A DNA stretch of 64,000 nt from Agaricus subrufescens (Eukaryota; Basidiomycota; Agaricomycetes; Agaricales; Agaricaceae), in NCBI GenBank assembly GCA_029945375.1, contig CM057057.1, forward strand, positions 5,022,001-5,086,000, read 5' to 3'. Of this stretch, positions 1 through 12,870 are shown one piece after another (the stretch's first letter is position 1; each line of letters opens with the position of its first letter). The notes under the pieces are model-generated. The model was not told the origin of the DNA and made no database searches. It worked only from the letters and a program-made list of their open reading frames with translations. The translations under genes and the position numbers were made by a program.

Positions 1-1168
1 TGCACTGCTCCCTGTCACTCCTCCGACCGCTCCTGTGCCTGCTGAGCCTCCACGAGTCCCTAGGCGCACCAATCGAGTTAGACGACCTCCTGGTGAGTGG
101 TGGAGGGTCAAAAACATTGACCTACCTGGAGACAACCCAGAACTAGAAGAGGAGGCCGCTTTTTTGGTTGACAGTGACTTCTGTGATGTGGAGTTTGCTA
201 GAACGGTTTCTAATGCAGATCCTTGCTCCTACAGGCTGGCTATGCAGTCCCCTGATTGCTCTCACTGGCAGGATGCTTGTAACACCAAGATTTTCAATCT
301 GGAGGCCAACAGGACCTGGGAACTCGTTGATTTGCCTCCTGGAAAGAAGGTAGTCAACTCTGGATGGGTATTCAAGGTCAAAAGGCATGCCAACGGCTCA
401 ATTGAGCGCTATAGGGCTCGCCTTGTTGCTAAAGGCTTCTCCCAACGTCCTGGCTTCGATTACACCGAGGTCTTTGCCCCTACATTTTGTCCTGCCTCTC
501 TGAGACTCATTATAGCTCTGGCTGCTAGAGAAGGCTACAAAATGCGCTCTGTTGACATCTCCTCTGCCTTCACTTATGGGGAACTCGAGGAGGAGATCTA
601 CATGAGGCAACCAGAGGGCTATCACACTGGGGGCCCTAATATGGTCTTCAGGCTCCGAAATTGCTCTATGGCCTTAAGCAGGCTGCCAGACAGTGGAGTA
701 AGAAGCTCCGAGGTGTTCTAGAGGGTATTGGCTACTCTAGACTTCGCTCCAACAACTCCATCTACATCTATTCCAAGGGAGACATCAAGGTCATAGTGCC
801 TGTCTTCATTGATGACATTACCCTAGTCTCTAAAAGCGATGCAGCTATGGCCTCTGCTGTCTCAGAGCTGTCTAGGCACTTCAAACTGCGAGATCTAGGC
901 TCCACCACACTTCTGCTGGGCATTCAGGTGAAGCAGGATTGCTCTAAGCATTCCATCTCCCTCTCCCAAGAGCACTACATCAAGGAGCTCCTAGAACGGT
1001 TCAATATGGATGATTCTAACTCCCTTTCCACTCCTCTACCTCCTGGCTCTGAGCTCTCGGACATTGTTCCCTCACTGGAGGAGCAGGCTGAGATGAAATC
1101 AGTTCCCTATCTCTCTGCTGTAGGTGCCCTGCAGTATCTTGCCACCATGACTCGTCCCAACATTGCCT
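1..1168 (+). pseudogene. Ty1/Copia pol fragment: reverse transcriptase, frameshifted and cut by an insertion
   Basis: This is the C-terminal part of a Copia polyprotein, the RNA-dependent DNA polymerase that copies the element. Recognisable blocks in order are NRTWELVDLPPGKKVV, the RARLVAKGFSQRPG block, DISSAF, LYGLKQAARQW and FIDDITL, which stands at the YVDD catalytic site. The frame breaks near position 660, between the FRLR segment and LYGLKQ, where the codons need a one-base correction. The coding sequence stops abruptly after TRPNIAF, where the poly(T) end of the element at 1169 begins. The 5' part lies outside the window. The RNase H half continues at about 3441, so this is one Copia copy split by the inserted element. 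It is not functional. Confidence 0.9.
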
Positions 1169-3440
1169 TTTTTTTTTTTTTTTGTAATCAATGGTACCTT
1201 CTGGCGGACCTTTATTCCAAGTAGCTATTACATAATGTGAATACTAAAATGCATACTGCAAGGAAATGGATGCCATAATGCATTTCTGAGGCAGCCACCA
1301 ATCCGCTACATGGAGTCAAGCTATACATGGGTGGGGGAGAGACCATATCCTGCACAACTAGGTCAAGCGCTTGGTGAGACAAAGAAAATCATATCAAAAT
1401 GAAAAAGAAAGAGATAATGGGGTAAAAGAAGAAATGCCTGATGCGAACCGTAGCTCAGCTTTAACATCACACTTAACTTAAGACCCTGGATACACCAGCT
1501 TGAGGGCTGGCGGTGTCAATTGCAGACGTAGATGGTGAGGGAATATGGTGGGTGCATATGTCAACAACTCCCAAAAGGACCGATGAAAGTCCCTACTTGT
1601 GCAATGGGAACTGGTGCTGAAGCCAGTCCTGGTCAAACCGATTGTCCCAGAACAGACACAAAGTGTCCATTGTGGAGTGCTGTGTCTTCTTCTTCTTGGC
1701 TGTGGAACAGTTGCAGCAATGGCAGGCATCGGGATCCTTCTTCATCGCGATCGCGGCCTGGACATGGGACTCTGCAGTGTGCAGTCCTGCACAGTGAGGG
1801 CATCAGACACCTTTGGAACAGCAGATGTCGGAGTAGTGGCCCCACCTCTGGCACCAAGTGCAGAGGGCAGAGCCGGGCTGCAGGGCAGCGCTGTGGATTT
1901 GACAGTTTTGGCCTCCAATGAAGACCTGCTTACCAATGAAGTCTCGGGTGATGCAGCCAGAGATGGTGTCTGAGATATCCAGCCACACTATGCATGTGTC
2001 TGAATGGTGTGATGTCTGCATGAAGCGGACGGAATGTTTGAGGGCGCAGGATAGGGATAATCCAACTGGCGAGTTGTTAAGAGCGAGGGTAAAGGCCTCG
2101 TGTTGCGCTGTGAGCCATTGTGCTGGTTCGGTGGGGATGAGAGGTACATTGATGACCTTGAGGTACGACATGGAAGTGGGGGTGGCGGCTTGGAGGGGGA
2201 TGAGGCTGTTGGGATCTATGAGTCGGTGAATGTGCTTGAGCATGAAGGCGGACTTGGGTTGTGAGAGGACCCAGTTGGCGGCAATATGAATGCCAGTGGC
2301 AGTGTTGGAAGAAGATTCTAGAACAACCTCAGACTTGAGATTGTTCTTGCGTCGAGTGTTGCACTCTCGGAGAATGCCGGGGGTGATATTAATAGCGCGG
2401 ATGTTGGATCCGGCCGGGGAGGGGTGATGTGGACACCTTGTCAAGTGGCGCCATGCAATGTGTGCTTCCCCTTGTGCACTGTGGCATGCTTGGAGACAGC
2501 AGGGGCAGTGGAGGGAGCTGGGGCCTTGGGGAGGGAGGGAACAGTGGCCGGCTTTGCTTTGAGAATTGATTTTGGAAGAACACATTTGGCTGCAGGAGCA
2601 GCCGGAGTCCTTCCAAATCCGGTCTTCTTGGGAGTAGAGGGGGGCAATTCTACTTGAACTTTCTTCAGCTGAGGTGCCGCAGCCTCATGCTCAACCTTGG
2701 CCATTGGGGACCAGGGTCTAGAGGGGACACTCGGAGTCAAAGGTGGGAGGGGGGCAGATGGTTTGACTGGGGAGGGGGGAGCGGCGGCACCAGTCTGGCC
2801 AATGATGATAGCGAGGGCAGTCTCAAAAGAGGTGACGCCAGCCATGTTCTGAAATTCAATGTTTTTGTAAGCACCACTCGACAAAATATTGAAAATGAGA
2901 TGCAAAACTTCACTGGCATAGCCAGTAAAATCCGCATTGGGGCTCATCTGGGGTACCAAGTTGGCCACCATAGCGATCAATGCAGTGAGTCGGTTCTTCT
3001 TGCCCAGTTGGGCCGATGGTGAGAAGAGTTGGGAGCAGGAGGGGGTCGATGGTTGTCCACAGACTGGGGTAGTCAGATCCCCAGACGCATACAACAACGG
3101 AGTCATCACAGCTTGGGAGGGACCTGGGATGGGAGTGACGGGGGGGTCGGGGGATGAGAAGAAGCCAGTGCCGCCAGCCCTTCCCTTTGCCTTGAGATGT
3201 GAGCGCATCTTCTCAATGCGGCTTGCCTTGGGTGTTTGAGGCACCATAAGTATCGCTTTCTCCACATCTCTGCAGAGTCTGCGGGGCAGCTCAGAGTCGG
3301 AGTCTGTCTCCCAGCCACCATTGTCGAAGTCTTTGCGCATATCCATAGCTAGTTGCTGTGTAGTACAATGTAATGCTACCTAACGTCTAAACCACTGAGA
3401 CTTCCAAAAGAGGAAGGTGGTGGTAAGAAGTCAAGAAGTG
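1169..3440 (-). mobile_element. ORF1-only poly(A) retroelement ('half-LINE'), copy 1
   Basis: The element is in reverse orientation. It starts on the plus strand with a run of T (its poly-A tail) followed by the complement of CCATTGATTACA. The same 3' end is found at the other two copies (about 14650 and 18662). The 3' UTR shares the words GCATTATGGCATCC and an ATAAA about 25-30 bases before the tail. It carries only a Gag/ORF1-like frame; no reverse transcriptase or endonuclease is visible in the 2.3 kb. It interrupts a Copia pol gene, which resumes near 3441. The 5' boundary is uncertain by roughly 50 bases and I could not see a target duplication. Confidence 0.7.
1593..3346 (-). pseudogene. 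LINE-type ORF1 (Gag-like) protein with zinc knuckles, broken
   Basis: This is a nucleic-acid-binding Gag-like protein of a non-LTR-type element. The N-terminal part is a Pro/Ser/Ala-rich linker region. The C-terminal part has a CCHC knuckle (CTWCQRWGHYSDIC), a second Cys/His cluster (CPHCAGLHTAESH) and a third (CHCCNC plus Lys run), ending in a DQDWLQHQF-like tail that is also present in copies 2 and 3. Two breaks are visible. One is a one-base insertion in the C-run near 2415 (CCTCCCCGG against CTCCCCCGG-type sequence in copy 3). The other is an in-frame TGA between knuckles 1 and 2, where copy 2 has an Arg codon. The start was chosen at MDMRKDF, the first Met of the open stretch. Confidence 0.75.
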
Positions 3441-3672
3441 ATGTTGATTCAACCACAATCCTGCTCCTGCCCATTGGCTTGCTGTGAAGCATTTACTTTG
3501 CTATTTGAAGGGCACAATGCACTACCAGCTTGTCTACCGAGGTAGTGACTCCAGAGAGCTGTTTACCACCTATTCTGATGCTTCCCATGGTGGCTGCAAG
3601 GCCACAGGTTGAGCTACAGGTGGTTATGTGACTCTGGTGTCTGGGGCTGCTGTAGGATGGTCCTCAACACTG
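3441..3672 (+). pseudogene. Copia RNase H fragment, continuation of the copy at 1-1168
   Basis: The sequence encodes the linker and start of Copia RNase H (FNHNPAPAHW, KHLLCYLKGTMHYQLVYR, YSDASHGGCKATG). It is closely similar at the DNA level to the second Copia copy at 15747-16301. There is a TGA in the codon before TTC AAC and another TGA where the second copy has CAA (ATG-Q-ATGG). The homology ends after the GWSS segment at about 3672, so the 3' part and the LTR are missing. Confidence 0.8.
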
Positions 3673-4315
3673 TGAGACCCAAGGGCGGGTAAAATACTGT
3701 GTCGGAAAACAGCTGTGAAGTAGGTTAGTAACTATCTAAATTGTAGTTAGCTTAAGGCATGTTGGACAGTATTTGACCCACAAAAATACTAGATATATAC
3801 TACTAATCAAGTAGTATATATCTAACAGTTCCATAGTCATAAACAATAAGATTCTTAGATTATAACGCACTTGAAAGTCAACATAACACAATTTTTCATA
3901 GTTCCCAAAACCAATGTAAACTAAATTCATTCCATAACAAAACATCTTCATATACAGAGTTACTTGGAGAGGAATACGGCTAATGGTAATGTAAATGAGG
4001 CACTAAAGAGATTTCAAAAACCGTGATTACACATGTAAGTAATGAGACAAAAGCTATTTTAAAAAAGGGTTTGTAGGAGAATAATACAAACCACAGCCAA
4101 GAGATTGACGAGTCACAGGAATGGGAAGGAACCTATTACTTCACAGAGATGTAAGGTGAAAAAAATAGTAGTAGGATAAGAAACACGCACATTCTTCCCT
4201 GTTTGGATGTAGTTTGTACTACAGCCGCCCTCCCTTTGCTTTTGGTGGGTTGTTGATATGGTCAGTATTGTTTTGTCGCTGCCGCTTCGTCGTCCCAGTA
4301 CCCTGAATAGCATCA
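3673..4315. other. Stretch without recognisable gene
   Basis: AT-rich sequence between the truncated Copia copy and an acidic hypothetical coding region. Apart from the short inverted repeat at 3791-3823 I see no coding, RNA or transposon signature. Confidence 0.4.
3791..3823. repeat. Perfect 13-bp inverted repeat
   Basis: The arms AGATATATACTAC and GTAGTATATATCT are separated by TAATCAA. They are AT-rich and have no associated gene; this may be a small hairpin or the remnant of a transposon end. Confidence 0.7.
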
Positions 4316-5541
4316 TCAATATTCTTGCATGATCTCTTCAAAGTCGCCCTCGGTTTTGGTTGTGCCCTTGGTTTCAGTTGCACAGGTATCTGGATATCGA
4401 TACCTTTTATTACTCCTTGCAGCTGGTTTCTGGTGTTGTGCTGTAGTCTTCAACTGGGTGGTGGGATTATTCTGATGTGCTTGCTGCTTTGGTTCTGGCC
4501 CAGATTCTTCATGCTCTGAAATATCCGTTAGTCCCTCCTCATCACCACCATCTCCTTGCACTGCAGTGCCCCGAGCTTCGAAATCGTCATCATCATCACC
4601 CTCGGCATTACCATTGGCATCCTCAGCATCAGTCCCATTCTCAAGTCTCTCATCAAAGTCGAGGTTATCATTACCATCAAGATCATTTTCCTCATCATCA
4701 CCACCCTCAAACTCGCCGGCAACAGCACCCTCCATTTCTTTGTCGCACTCAAGATCTGTGTCGGTATCGTCCCCAAGATTCCTGTCCTCAAAATTATCAT
4801 TACCTTCAGTTTGCGGTTCGTGGTCAGCTCCAGCTGATGGAGTCTCATTACGAGCAGCATAGGCCTTCTCTCGTTTAATTTGATTGGTTCAATAATTTGT
4901 CAGTATCCCCTTGATTATCTCGTAGATGGCCCAGTCCGATTCGTATTTTCGAAGCTCCGCATAGTTGTGCTTCGCCTTATAAATTGGTGGGTGAGTGAAG
5001 CAAATCGTAGTAAACCAATGAGTAGGGAAAAGACATACGAGTTTCGCTACCATTGCCAGCTGCGACAGGTCAACCAGCTTGTATACCGTAGTGAACTGAA
5101 TTCCAACTGCCTTCATTTTGTCGCTAATTATGCGCTATAGTAAATCAGTAAACGGAAGTAAAGGTATCAGCTGGATTTACGTGGCATTGGTTGTAAACTA
5201 GTTTATTTTTTTCCAGTCACATATCAGTTCAAAGGTCGGCAATCTTCTCAGGGCGCCGGATGAGTTCTTGAGAACCTTTGGTCTTGGGGTGTGAAACTAC
5301 GGCTTTCCTGAACTGGTCAAGCTCCGCTGAAAACAGGATGAGATTCGAGTATAGTGAAGGATGATGATTTACCTTCCTGTTGCAAGACACAATTTCTTAA
5401 TTGGTCGACATCGAGCTCTTGAAGGGCATTATTGCGGGAAGCCTCACGGGAGGTAGCTTTACTCATTTTAGGGATTGCCCGGACTTGTTGATTTTCTTTC
5501 AACAAGGAGGAGGTCTTGGTTGATTTTTTGCTAGCAGGCAT
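4316..5541 (-). pseudogene. Unrecognised multi-exon gene remnant with a very acidic C-terminus
   Basis: I do not recognise this family. A possible start is MPASKKSTK (ATG at 5541 on the minus strand). The first exon is Ser/Lys-rich and is followed by a plausible intron (GTAAAT...TTTCAG) leading to ELDQFRKAVVSHPKTKG. Further downstream is a KAVGIQFTTVYKLV exon with another GT-AG intron. After that comes a long Asp/Glu/Asn/Gly-rich segment ending TEGDFEEIMQEY. There are in-frame stops between the last two blocks (GILTNY stop, then TNQIKREKA). The acidic stretch resembles a disordered nuclear tail, but nothing fixes a function. It probably belongs to a repeat, judging by its surroundings. Confidence 0.35.
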
Positions 5542-5699
5542 AGTAAGTGATGTAGTCGCGTAGAAGAGTAGGAAAGCTGTGAAATGTGAAGGACAACGCA
5601 GAGGGAACTTAAATACTTCGCAACTTATGGACAGGACATCACACTGACAGTCGATGACTTGACATACTGCCACTCAACACGGTAGCCAGACAAAGGAGA

Positions 5700-6028
5700 G
5701 TTGATACATGTAGGCCGACAGTGGAAGTGATAACAATGTTTCACCGAATTATTAACAGGAAAAATGAGAGAAATATACTCCACTTTACGTCTTTCTGCAT
5801 ATCCTAGCCCGGTATGATGAGTGCCGACATCTGGTGGGGCAGGTAGTACGTCTTACCTCAGTTGCTTGGCAGGAGGTGGTGGTGGTGGAACAGGATTGTT
5901 AGAGTAGCACATAGCAAAATTGGAAAAGATAATGCTTAACTTACGTCTTCCTAGTACATATGGCTGGGCAAATTTGGTTCTGATACCTGGCTGTACATAT
6001 AGCAAAGTCGCTTTGATAATCTGATAGA
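5700..6028. other. Stretch without recognisable gene
   Basis: I see no feature here apart from several possible splice-site-like words (GT...AG) that may be introns of the neighbouring remnants. Confidence 0.3.
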
Positions 6029-6678
6029 ATGTTTATCTATAAATGGAAAAGGTATAAGTTCCGGGAAACAGCCCTAACAATTCAAAGCCCTTGCCGATGC
6101 CTCCTCCTTCGAAGCGATTCCGGCTTGTGGGACAAAGTTTATGATGTTCCACACTTTGATAATCTGCAGGGGTTGCTTCAGTATCTCAAAGAGCACCCAG
6201 ATAAACCTCACCCAAGTAGAAAATACTTGTTGGCCTCATATGATGTGGAGGAGCCATCATGTTCCACTGATGGGATGGCACCTGCAACCAAGCCGCTTAT
6301 TAGCGAACAGAGCTGGCAAGATGGTAAGGAATTTACAAGGGCCAGTCTTTTGATGCTCAACAACACACAGTAATTAGGGAACGAGGAAAAAGGTCGGTTA
6401 GGAATCACACCGAAGGAGTAAATCTTGAAGGCGGGGTGATTGATTCCGCTGCTGGAGGTAAGGATAATGCTCAGCTGGAAATCGCAGTCGATTTCATTGC
6501 TGGACCAGGTAGTGCTCACCAGTGTACTGCTGCTGGGGCAATAGTCACAGAAGACGCCGATGACGCTTTAAAACAATGGAAGAAGAGCTGCCGGAAACAA
6601 TGTAGAAAGGATGCTGTTGAGGTCTTAATCGAAAAAGGTCTAGACGAGCAACAGCAGAAGGTAAGTGATTATTTTTGA
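6029..6678 (+). pseudogene. Unrecognised coding remnant, two open blocks
   Basis: There are two consecutive open blocks in the same direction, 6029-6373 and 6436-6678. The second has a Lys/Arg- and Gln-rich end (KQWKKSCRKQCRKDAVEV). They read like exons of one protein but no family motif is visible and I could not close a convincing splice between them. They lie between transposon remnants and may be part of a DNA transposon's accessory gene. Confidence 0.3.
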
Positions 6679-7077
6679 AGTTTAAAGGAAGCTAAATTCT
6701 CTCACATTAGTGACCTAAAACTATTCACATTAGTATTCCGAACAATAGCAAGGGCAGTTTGAAAATCAAAATGGATTTGTCAGAGCATGGGGAGAAGATT
6801 TGTGTTGCAGTAGGCGCAATCTGAGTATGCATGGTTAGAGCAGAACAGAATGGTATATTTTAATACATTCCCTGCTATTGGTAATGGATTTGGTATAAGG
6901 CAATGAGTGAGCGAACAATCCATGACAATTGTTTGGCATGTACCATTAGCGAGTGAAATATACGACATGAATGTATTATTTTATTACTTGATTATAGTCG
7001 AAATATAAACTATAAGTGCCTTTTCAGTGATGCTGAGCCTATAGGTTTGCGACAGGAAAAACTTACCAGATGTAGCA
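6679..7077. other. Stretch without recognisable gene
   Basis: AT-rich sequence with no coding or repeat signal that I can support. Confidence 0.3.
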
Positions 7078-9974
7078 TCAGATGATGTTCCCACAGGAAC
7101 TGCAGGTGCTGATAGTATGTCCATCGAAGGCTACAATGTAAACTAGAAGTCCAATGCTGACCAAAATGCAAAAGATAATGTACAAATGGGATCTACTACA
7201 CGTGAAAAATTCTAAAAATTGTGTCAACCATTTTTCCACAGATGCATTGGCTCTCCAAGCATCTCCAAAACCTTGAGTGTTCTGGCACCATTGGGTGGCT
7301 GTGAGAAGGAATTTCGGATTTATGGTAATCTTCTCATCAAGGATCAAAGCGTGATGATTTGTGTAGAGTTCTTCTAGGCGAGGGACCCAATGGCCTTGGT
7401 CATCACCACTGCCTTCAAACATGGAGACAAGAGGGTTCCACAACTGCTTCCTGATACCTGTACCGATGCCTTATACAGAGCATTGAGCACCAAAACTGTA
7501 TGATATTGTATTGTAGAACATACCTGTGAAGCTTTGATAAATGCCACATAAGAGATCCAGCTCATTCGTCGTCAAATTATTATCCACATATTCCACGCCA
7601 TGTTTATTGACCATGCAAAAGTTGAGAGTGTTGTCATGATGTAGACCCGATGGCCCTTGCAAAGCTTCACTTATACCGATACCTCCATCCAAGGCCAAAC
7701 GTCGAACATAACCACCACGTAATATGGCCACACAGCCGCACTGCGATGCCAATATGGATTGACACCTTTGCTTCCAGTAGTCATAGTCCAATGGTGTGAA
7801 AACATGGTCCAAAAAGATCATTGGCATTGCAGTGCATGGTAGTTCAGGATGTGCAGGTCGGAGGCTGCCTTGTTTCTGTAAGGTTCGGAATGGGACACCG
7901 GATTGTGCCAGCTCAATGGCAATGTCCTCGTCATTGAGCTCTGGGTGTAGACGACAGATCATGACAGCAGCAGAGGTGGTATAGACAGCAATATTCCAGG
8001 AGGCAGTGGCTAGGTCACCAAAGTTGAACATATAAAGGAGCTGGGGGCCAGCATGCACTCGTTTGATACAGCATAACTGAGGAGAGAACTTGAGAGGGTC
8101 TCTGCACCTTGAGGACAAGTCCCACACAGCTGCCGGCAGTTTGTCACCTTCCTTGCTGGCCAAGCACAGCCCAAAGTCGACACACGTGTGGCCCATTGGT
8201 GTTGTCCAGAAAGCACTGTTGGGTTTGACAGTGCAAATGCCAGTGATAGTGAGCAGAGTCTTGATATCGGCTAACATTGCTGAGTGTCCAAATTGGGTGG
8301 ATAGTTGAGGGGGCAAGAAACCATAGAACTTTTGCAGGACATTGAGGACTTCCACTTGAGATCGCTCCCATTCTTCATGGGGGATGGGCCATGAGCCGTG
8401 CTCTACAGGGGGACTGACGGGGGAGGTAATCAATGCAGAGGTCATGAGGGGTGCTGTCGCCAACGACGACACTGAGGGGCTAGTTGACAGAGGCACAGTA
8501 GTATGGACTGGAGAAACACTGGCAGGAGAGCTTGGGCCTCCCTCATCTTGGCATGTCTCCTGTGATTTTGCTTCATCTATCCCATCATCTGATTCTTCAT
8601 ATGCTTCATCAACCCACTCACTACAAAGACTCCACTCATTGCAAAATGAATCATAATGTGCTTCACCAGGGCAGGCTTCTTCCAGAGTCTCACTACGATC
8701 TTGCTTTGGGATCAGAGTATGAACGAACTTTGGTGGAGTATCCAGACTCCACTCCCACACATACACAGCAGCGCTCACGGTTGGCGGCTTGTTTGCATGA
8801 TTAAGCCTTGTTTGTTGAGCAGTGGGGGTTTCATGAAGTAGCATTTGTTGGTGTCTCTCCTCATGCTTCTTCTCAAACGCTTCCCAGACATCTTGGCCTG
8901 ATCTTTCAACTTGACGTAGTCGCCCATTCTTCCAAACAAGTTTGCTGATTTGAGAGGGCGAGGAAGGGGGTTGTTGGTCATCCTTGGCAACATGTAATGG
9001 TTGGGGGCTTGCTGGCATAAAGTGAGGCTCTGTTGAAGGCATGAGTTGACATTTGAGACATGTATTGTATGCTACACACCATATATTTGTGAATCCTCCC
9101 ATTCATACTCGGGGTTAGAGGTGTAGGAAGGTATAGAAGGTGAGATGACAGTGGTTGTGGCTTGGAGGACTTCAGGTGGGGGTACCATTAGGTAAAAGTT
9201 AGCCTGTCTGCTTTGCGTGATTTCTCGAGAGCCCCAGCGGTACCAGATCGGCATTCCACAGTGATCAAACCACCAAGCTGAGGGTTGGCCTGGCTGATTG
9301 TCGGGGTTGTGTAGAAATACCCCTGCACAATTGGCATCCCAGAGTTGTTGGAGTAACGGAGCACAACACAGCAACTCCCACACACTTATACAGCTCTTGT
9401 CCCACATAACTAACACCTTGTACCATTCCGTAGGGGATATACCCTCCAGATACTTTGGATCCTCTGGAATCACCTTCAACATCCAATATAGTAGGGCAAT
9501 CCACATCGCAAACCAGTCTCAGCCTTGACGCACATGGTTCCATGTCTCAGCTTCAGTGGGGTGGCCATTAGTGTAGCCCCACTTTCGTGTAGAATAGGGC
9601 TCTAGGTACTGTATGTTCCAACAGTGCAAGAAGATTCCCAACACCTCTCAAATTAATGTCTCTATGGCCAGCCACCTATTTTGAGAAAGAAATGGCAGCT
9701 TATAAAGCGTGCCATCATCCTTTTGAAGAAGTTGTCAAGGCATATAACCAAGGTCTTCTACGAGAGCACCGTTCCAACATACTGGTCACCTCGGCATGAA
9801 ACCCAGCCACGGAACCCTCTCAGACCACCAAAACGGCTCCTCAAAGGCTTCCACGCCCACATGGTTGAACAAAGTAATATTATCTACATTAAGTTGGCTG
9901 GGTAGCCGCACATCTCTGTCACAGTTAGGCAAATAGTATATGTCGCCATCGATAAGGTAGGCTCGGCCTGGCAA
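7078..9974 (-). pseudogene. Multi-copy basidiomycete hypothetical protein, decayed by in-frame stops
   Basis: One long minus-strand gene. The 5' part, 9974 to 9080, reads in a single frame (DGDIYYLPNCDRDVRLP, LFNHVGVEAFEEPFWW, WNGALVEDLGYMP, GTLYKLPFL, YRWGSREIT) but contains four TGA stops. A 50-nt intron (9030-9079) leads to a 1.5-kb exon rich in Ser/Pro, then a 66-nt intron (7458-7523, splitting FTG|IRKQLWNP) leads to the last exon. The C-terminal blocks (YVDNNLTTNELDLLCGIY, EGSGDDQGHW, HHDNTLNFCMVNK) are the kind found in a repeated protein family of Agaricomycete genomes whose function is unknown to me. Intron phases fit, so only nonsense changes disrupt it. It is probably carried by or embedded in transposons. 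Confidence 0.7.
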
Positions 9975-10796
9975 GATTGGAGTCTATGAATGGGTAGGTA
10001 ATGATGCTCCTGGACAGTCCAAGAGCTAGTAGTGTCTATCTCGGACAGTCCGAGATATGGTGGTTGAGGAGGACGGGGTGGTGGTGAATGTGGTGAGTGA
10101 GAAAAATTTGATTGGATCAGTGATTGTATTGAAGTGAACTTTGGTCATGTTGTCGGTAACAATCTTTGATGCCATCATTGTCAACTGAAATGTGACTTTG
10201 GTGATGTTACTGGTGTGACCACATAATGCTGATCTCTCTCTCTCTCCCCCCATACGATTAGTCCATAGGCCTGGTAAGTCAGCGCCTACCATATCTGCAG
10301 CTGATTCTCTGTACTAGGCTCTGTGTGTACAAAGATCCTTCAAGATCAATATCCACTGGTGGCGATGAACCATCCATCCAAATTTTACTGGTGCTGGACT
10401 GTCCAGTGCCAACCCTTCATTCTCTATGGCAGGCTCCTGCTATAATCATCTCCCCATCCACCTTATTCCTTACTGCATTGTCATCTCTTCAATCGCCTAA
10501 TCATCGCCACTTGCTGCCTGGCTTACAATATCCTCTAAAGATGACGGGCCATGCTGCTCGAAGTCCATTATACTGGGCCCGTACTCAAAGGCAGTGGGAA
10601 TGCTGAGCCCTCAGTATACACCCTCCTCTGAATTCCGGTTTTTACAACCTTCTCAATCACTATCCTCTCCCAATGTCGCTCATCTCGTCACCAATATTCG
10701 TCGTTGGCCTACGACAATTCTGCCGTCCCAGTAAAATGATGTATCGCGATGCTCTATGTCCCTATAATTCTAGCAGTCAATGAAAATTTTTGATAA
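9975..10796. other. Stretch without recognisable gene; short palindrome near 10040-10058
   Basis: There is no coding pattern I trust. A compact palindrome, ATCTCGGAC-A-GTCCGAGAT, lies near 10040-10058. The region lies between the repeat gene and the 5' part of a transposase and may contain an element end. Confidence 0.35.
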
Positions 10797-12870
10797 ATGA
10801 ATTACCTACAAGCCACCTGGGCTTGGCTCGGTCGATACACAGCCGGTCGGCTGGAAAATTATTCCGCGTCCATCCCCTGCTACATATATTCCACCTGTAG
10901 CAGCTACATCTCCTCGTACAACCTTCTTACCATGCTGCCTAAGTGCCATATATCTAGGGTCAGGTGCCCCTGCCCTTGTGGTGAACTGGTCACTCCTGTG
11001 GTAAGACAGCGACACATGGAGCACTGAGGCAAGTTTGTCACACACAGGGTATGGAGTGCCTCACGGCAGTCATGCACCAAGCGAGTCTTAAGAGACAGCA
11101 AGCCAGCGACAAACAGACACCCAGATGTGCACACCTCTTCCACTGCCCCTCCACCACTTCCACCATCGCCTCCCCCCCCCATCTATTCCCTTTGGGACTG
11201 CAGACAACATTTTACATGCAGCTGAACCTCCACCTTTCCCTGCTGTCAACCACCCCCCACCCAAAGAACAAGTAGGCACTGATGTCAGGCGGGTGATTTG
11301 AGTGAGAGAGCAGATGGGAGTGGCAATGGAGAGAACTTGGAGACAAACTTGTTGGCGGATGCAAGAGTTAGATGACAAAGTTCCTCAAGAAGATGATGAG
11401 GATTCCCAAGAAGATGATGAAGAAGAACTTGACCCTTCTACTGACACACTCTATGACTTGCTACCTACAGATGAAGAGGATTCAGACGAAGATTTGGAAG
11501 GCAGTGACAAAATGGATGAAGAAAGTGATGAACTTTGTACTGATGTGGCGGGCATTACTCTCTGAAATAGAGTTCTGGAACATTGGAGGCGCGAAGTAGC
11601 GGCACTAGGTCTGTTCTTATCCTCACTTGCTCAATCTCATGTATCTTATTCAATGACAGATGATTTCCAAAGCCTTAATGAGGCCGATGTTGACCTTCTC
11701 CTCAAATATGTTCTCAAGATTGAAGACCATTTAACCAATAGGACATTTGTATGAATGGAGCGCATGTTTTGAAACGAGTGTCACAGCTCTCTCAAAATGA
11801 CGAAGAAATGCATCCATGAGTTGTCCAGTCTGCAGCCCATTCACTACAGCTGCTGCATCAACAGCTGCGTCTGCTTCACTGGGCCATATGAACATTACAC
11901 TATATGTCCAAACCCCCAATGCAATGAACCAAGGTTCAACACCAAGGGTCAACCACGCAAATATTTTGCCTATCTTCCTATCATCCCTCGTCTACTCGCT
12001 ATGTTGACAAGTCGTGAGCATGCTCAAAAAATGCACTATTGGGCTGAATTCCAGCACGAACCAGGCATAATTAGAGATGTCTTTGATGGCTCATACTATC
12101 AATCACTCCTTCAAACTATTGTTCCCATAGGCGACAACGACAACCCATTTTTCTACTTCTCCGATGAGCGCGACATTGCCCTTGGTCTTTCAACCAACGG
12201 GTTTTCCCCTTTCAAACAATGTAGCCAAACATGCTGGCCAATTGTTTTATTTGTCTACAATCTTTCACCCAAAATACGGTTCCAAAAGAAGCATCAGTTA
12301 CAAGTTGGTGTAATTCTGGGCCCCAAGAAACCATGGGATTCGGACTCTTATTTCTGGCCACTTGTTCAAGAGTTGATACAGCTCGAGGCTGGTGTCAAGG
12401 CTTGGGACTTGGTTTCCGAGGTATATTTTATCCTCCATGCTTATCTCATCCTCCTTTTCGGTGACATCCCTGCCATGGCCCTCATCATGAACATGAAAGG
12501 CTCGAATGCACTCTCTCCATGTCGTGTCTGCAAAATTAAAGGCATATGTAATCATCTCGCAGCCAAAAAAACATACTACGTTCCCTTACAACAAGACAAT
12601 CTTGGGAACGCTAATCCAACGCGTTATGATCTGAGGGATCTTCCGATATGGACACACCAGGAACTGATGGAACAAGCAATCACCATACAAATGTTGCCCA
12701 CTAATGTCGCATCTGAAAATCTCACAAAGCGGTATGGTATTAAGGGCATACCAGTCCTTTCAAATGTATCCGCAATCTCATTCCCTCAATCGTTTCCCTT
12801 TGATTTCATGCACTTGATTTGGGAAAATTTGATCCCCAACCTTATATCGTTCTGGATTGGTGAGTTTCAC
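10797..12870 (+). pseudogene. Plavaka-type (CACTA/TNP2-like) transposase, 5' two-thirds, degenerate
   Basis: Transposase of a basidiomycete CACTA-superfamily element. The 5' part has a short Cys-rich block (CPCPCGELVTPVVRQRHMEH), then an acidic segment (11302-11565) and several stops. The long open block from 11797 carries the TNP2-like core: YTICPNPQC, FAYLPIIPRLLAM, IIRDVFDGSYYQSLL, DIALGLSTNGFSPFK, WPIVLFVYNLSPKIR, PKKPWDSDSYFWPLVQEL, FGDIPAMALIMNMKGSNA, CRVCKIKGICNH and FPFDFMHLIWENLIPNL. The gene ends abruptly at about 12860-12880 where half-LINE copy 2 starts, so the C-terminal third is missing. I did not find terminal inverted repeats. Confidence 0.8.

Noticed and set aside
4477..4878. 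Plus-strand ORF extremely rich in His
   Set aside because: It is the antisense of an Asp/Glu-rich stretch (GAT/GAA codons read backwards), so a shadow of the acidic frame.
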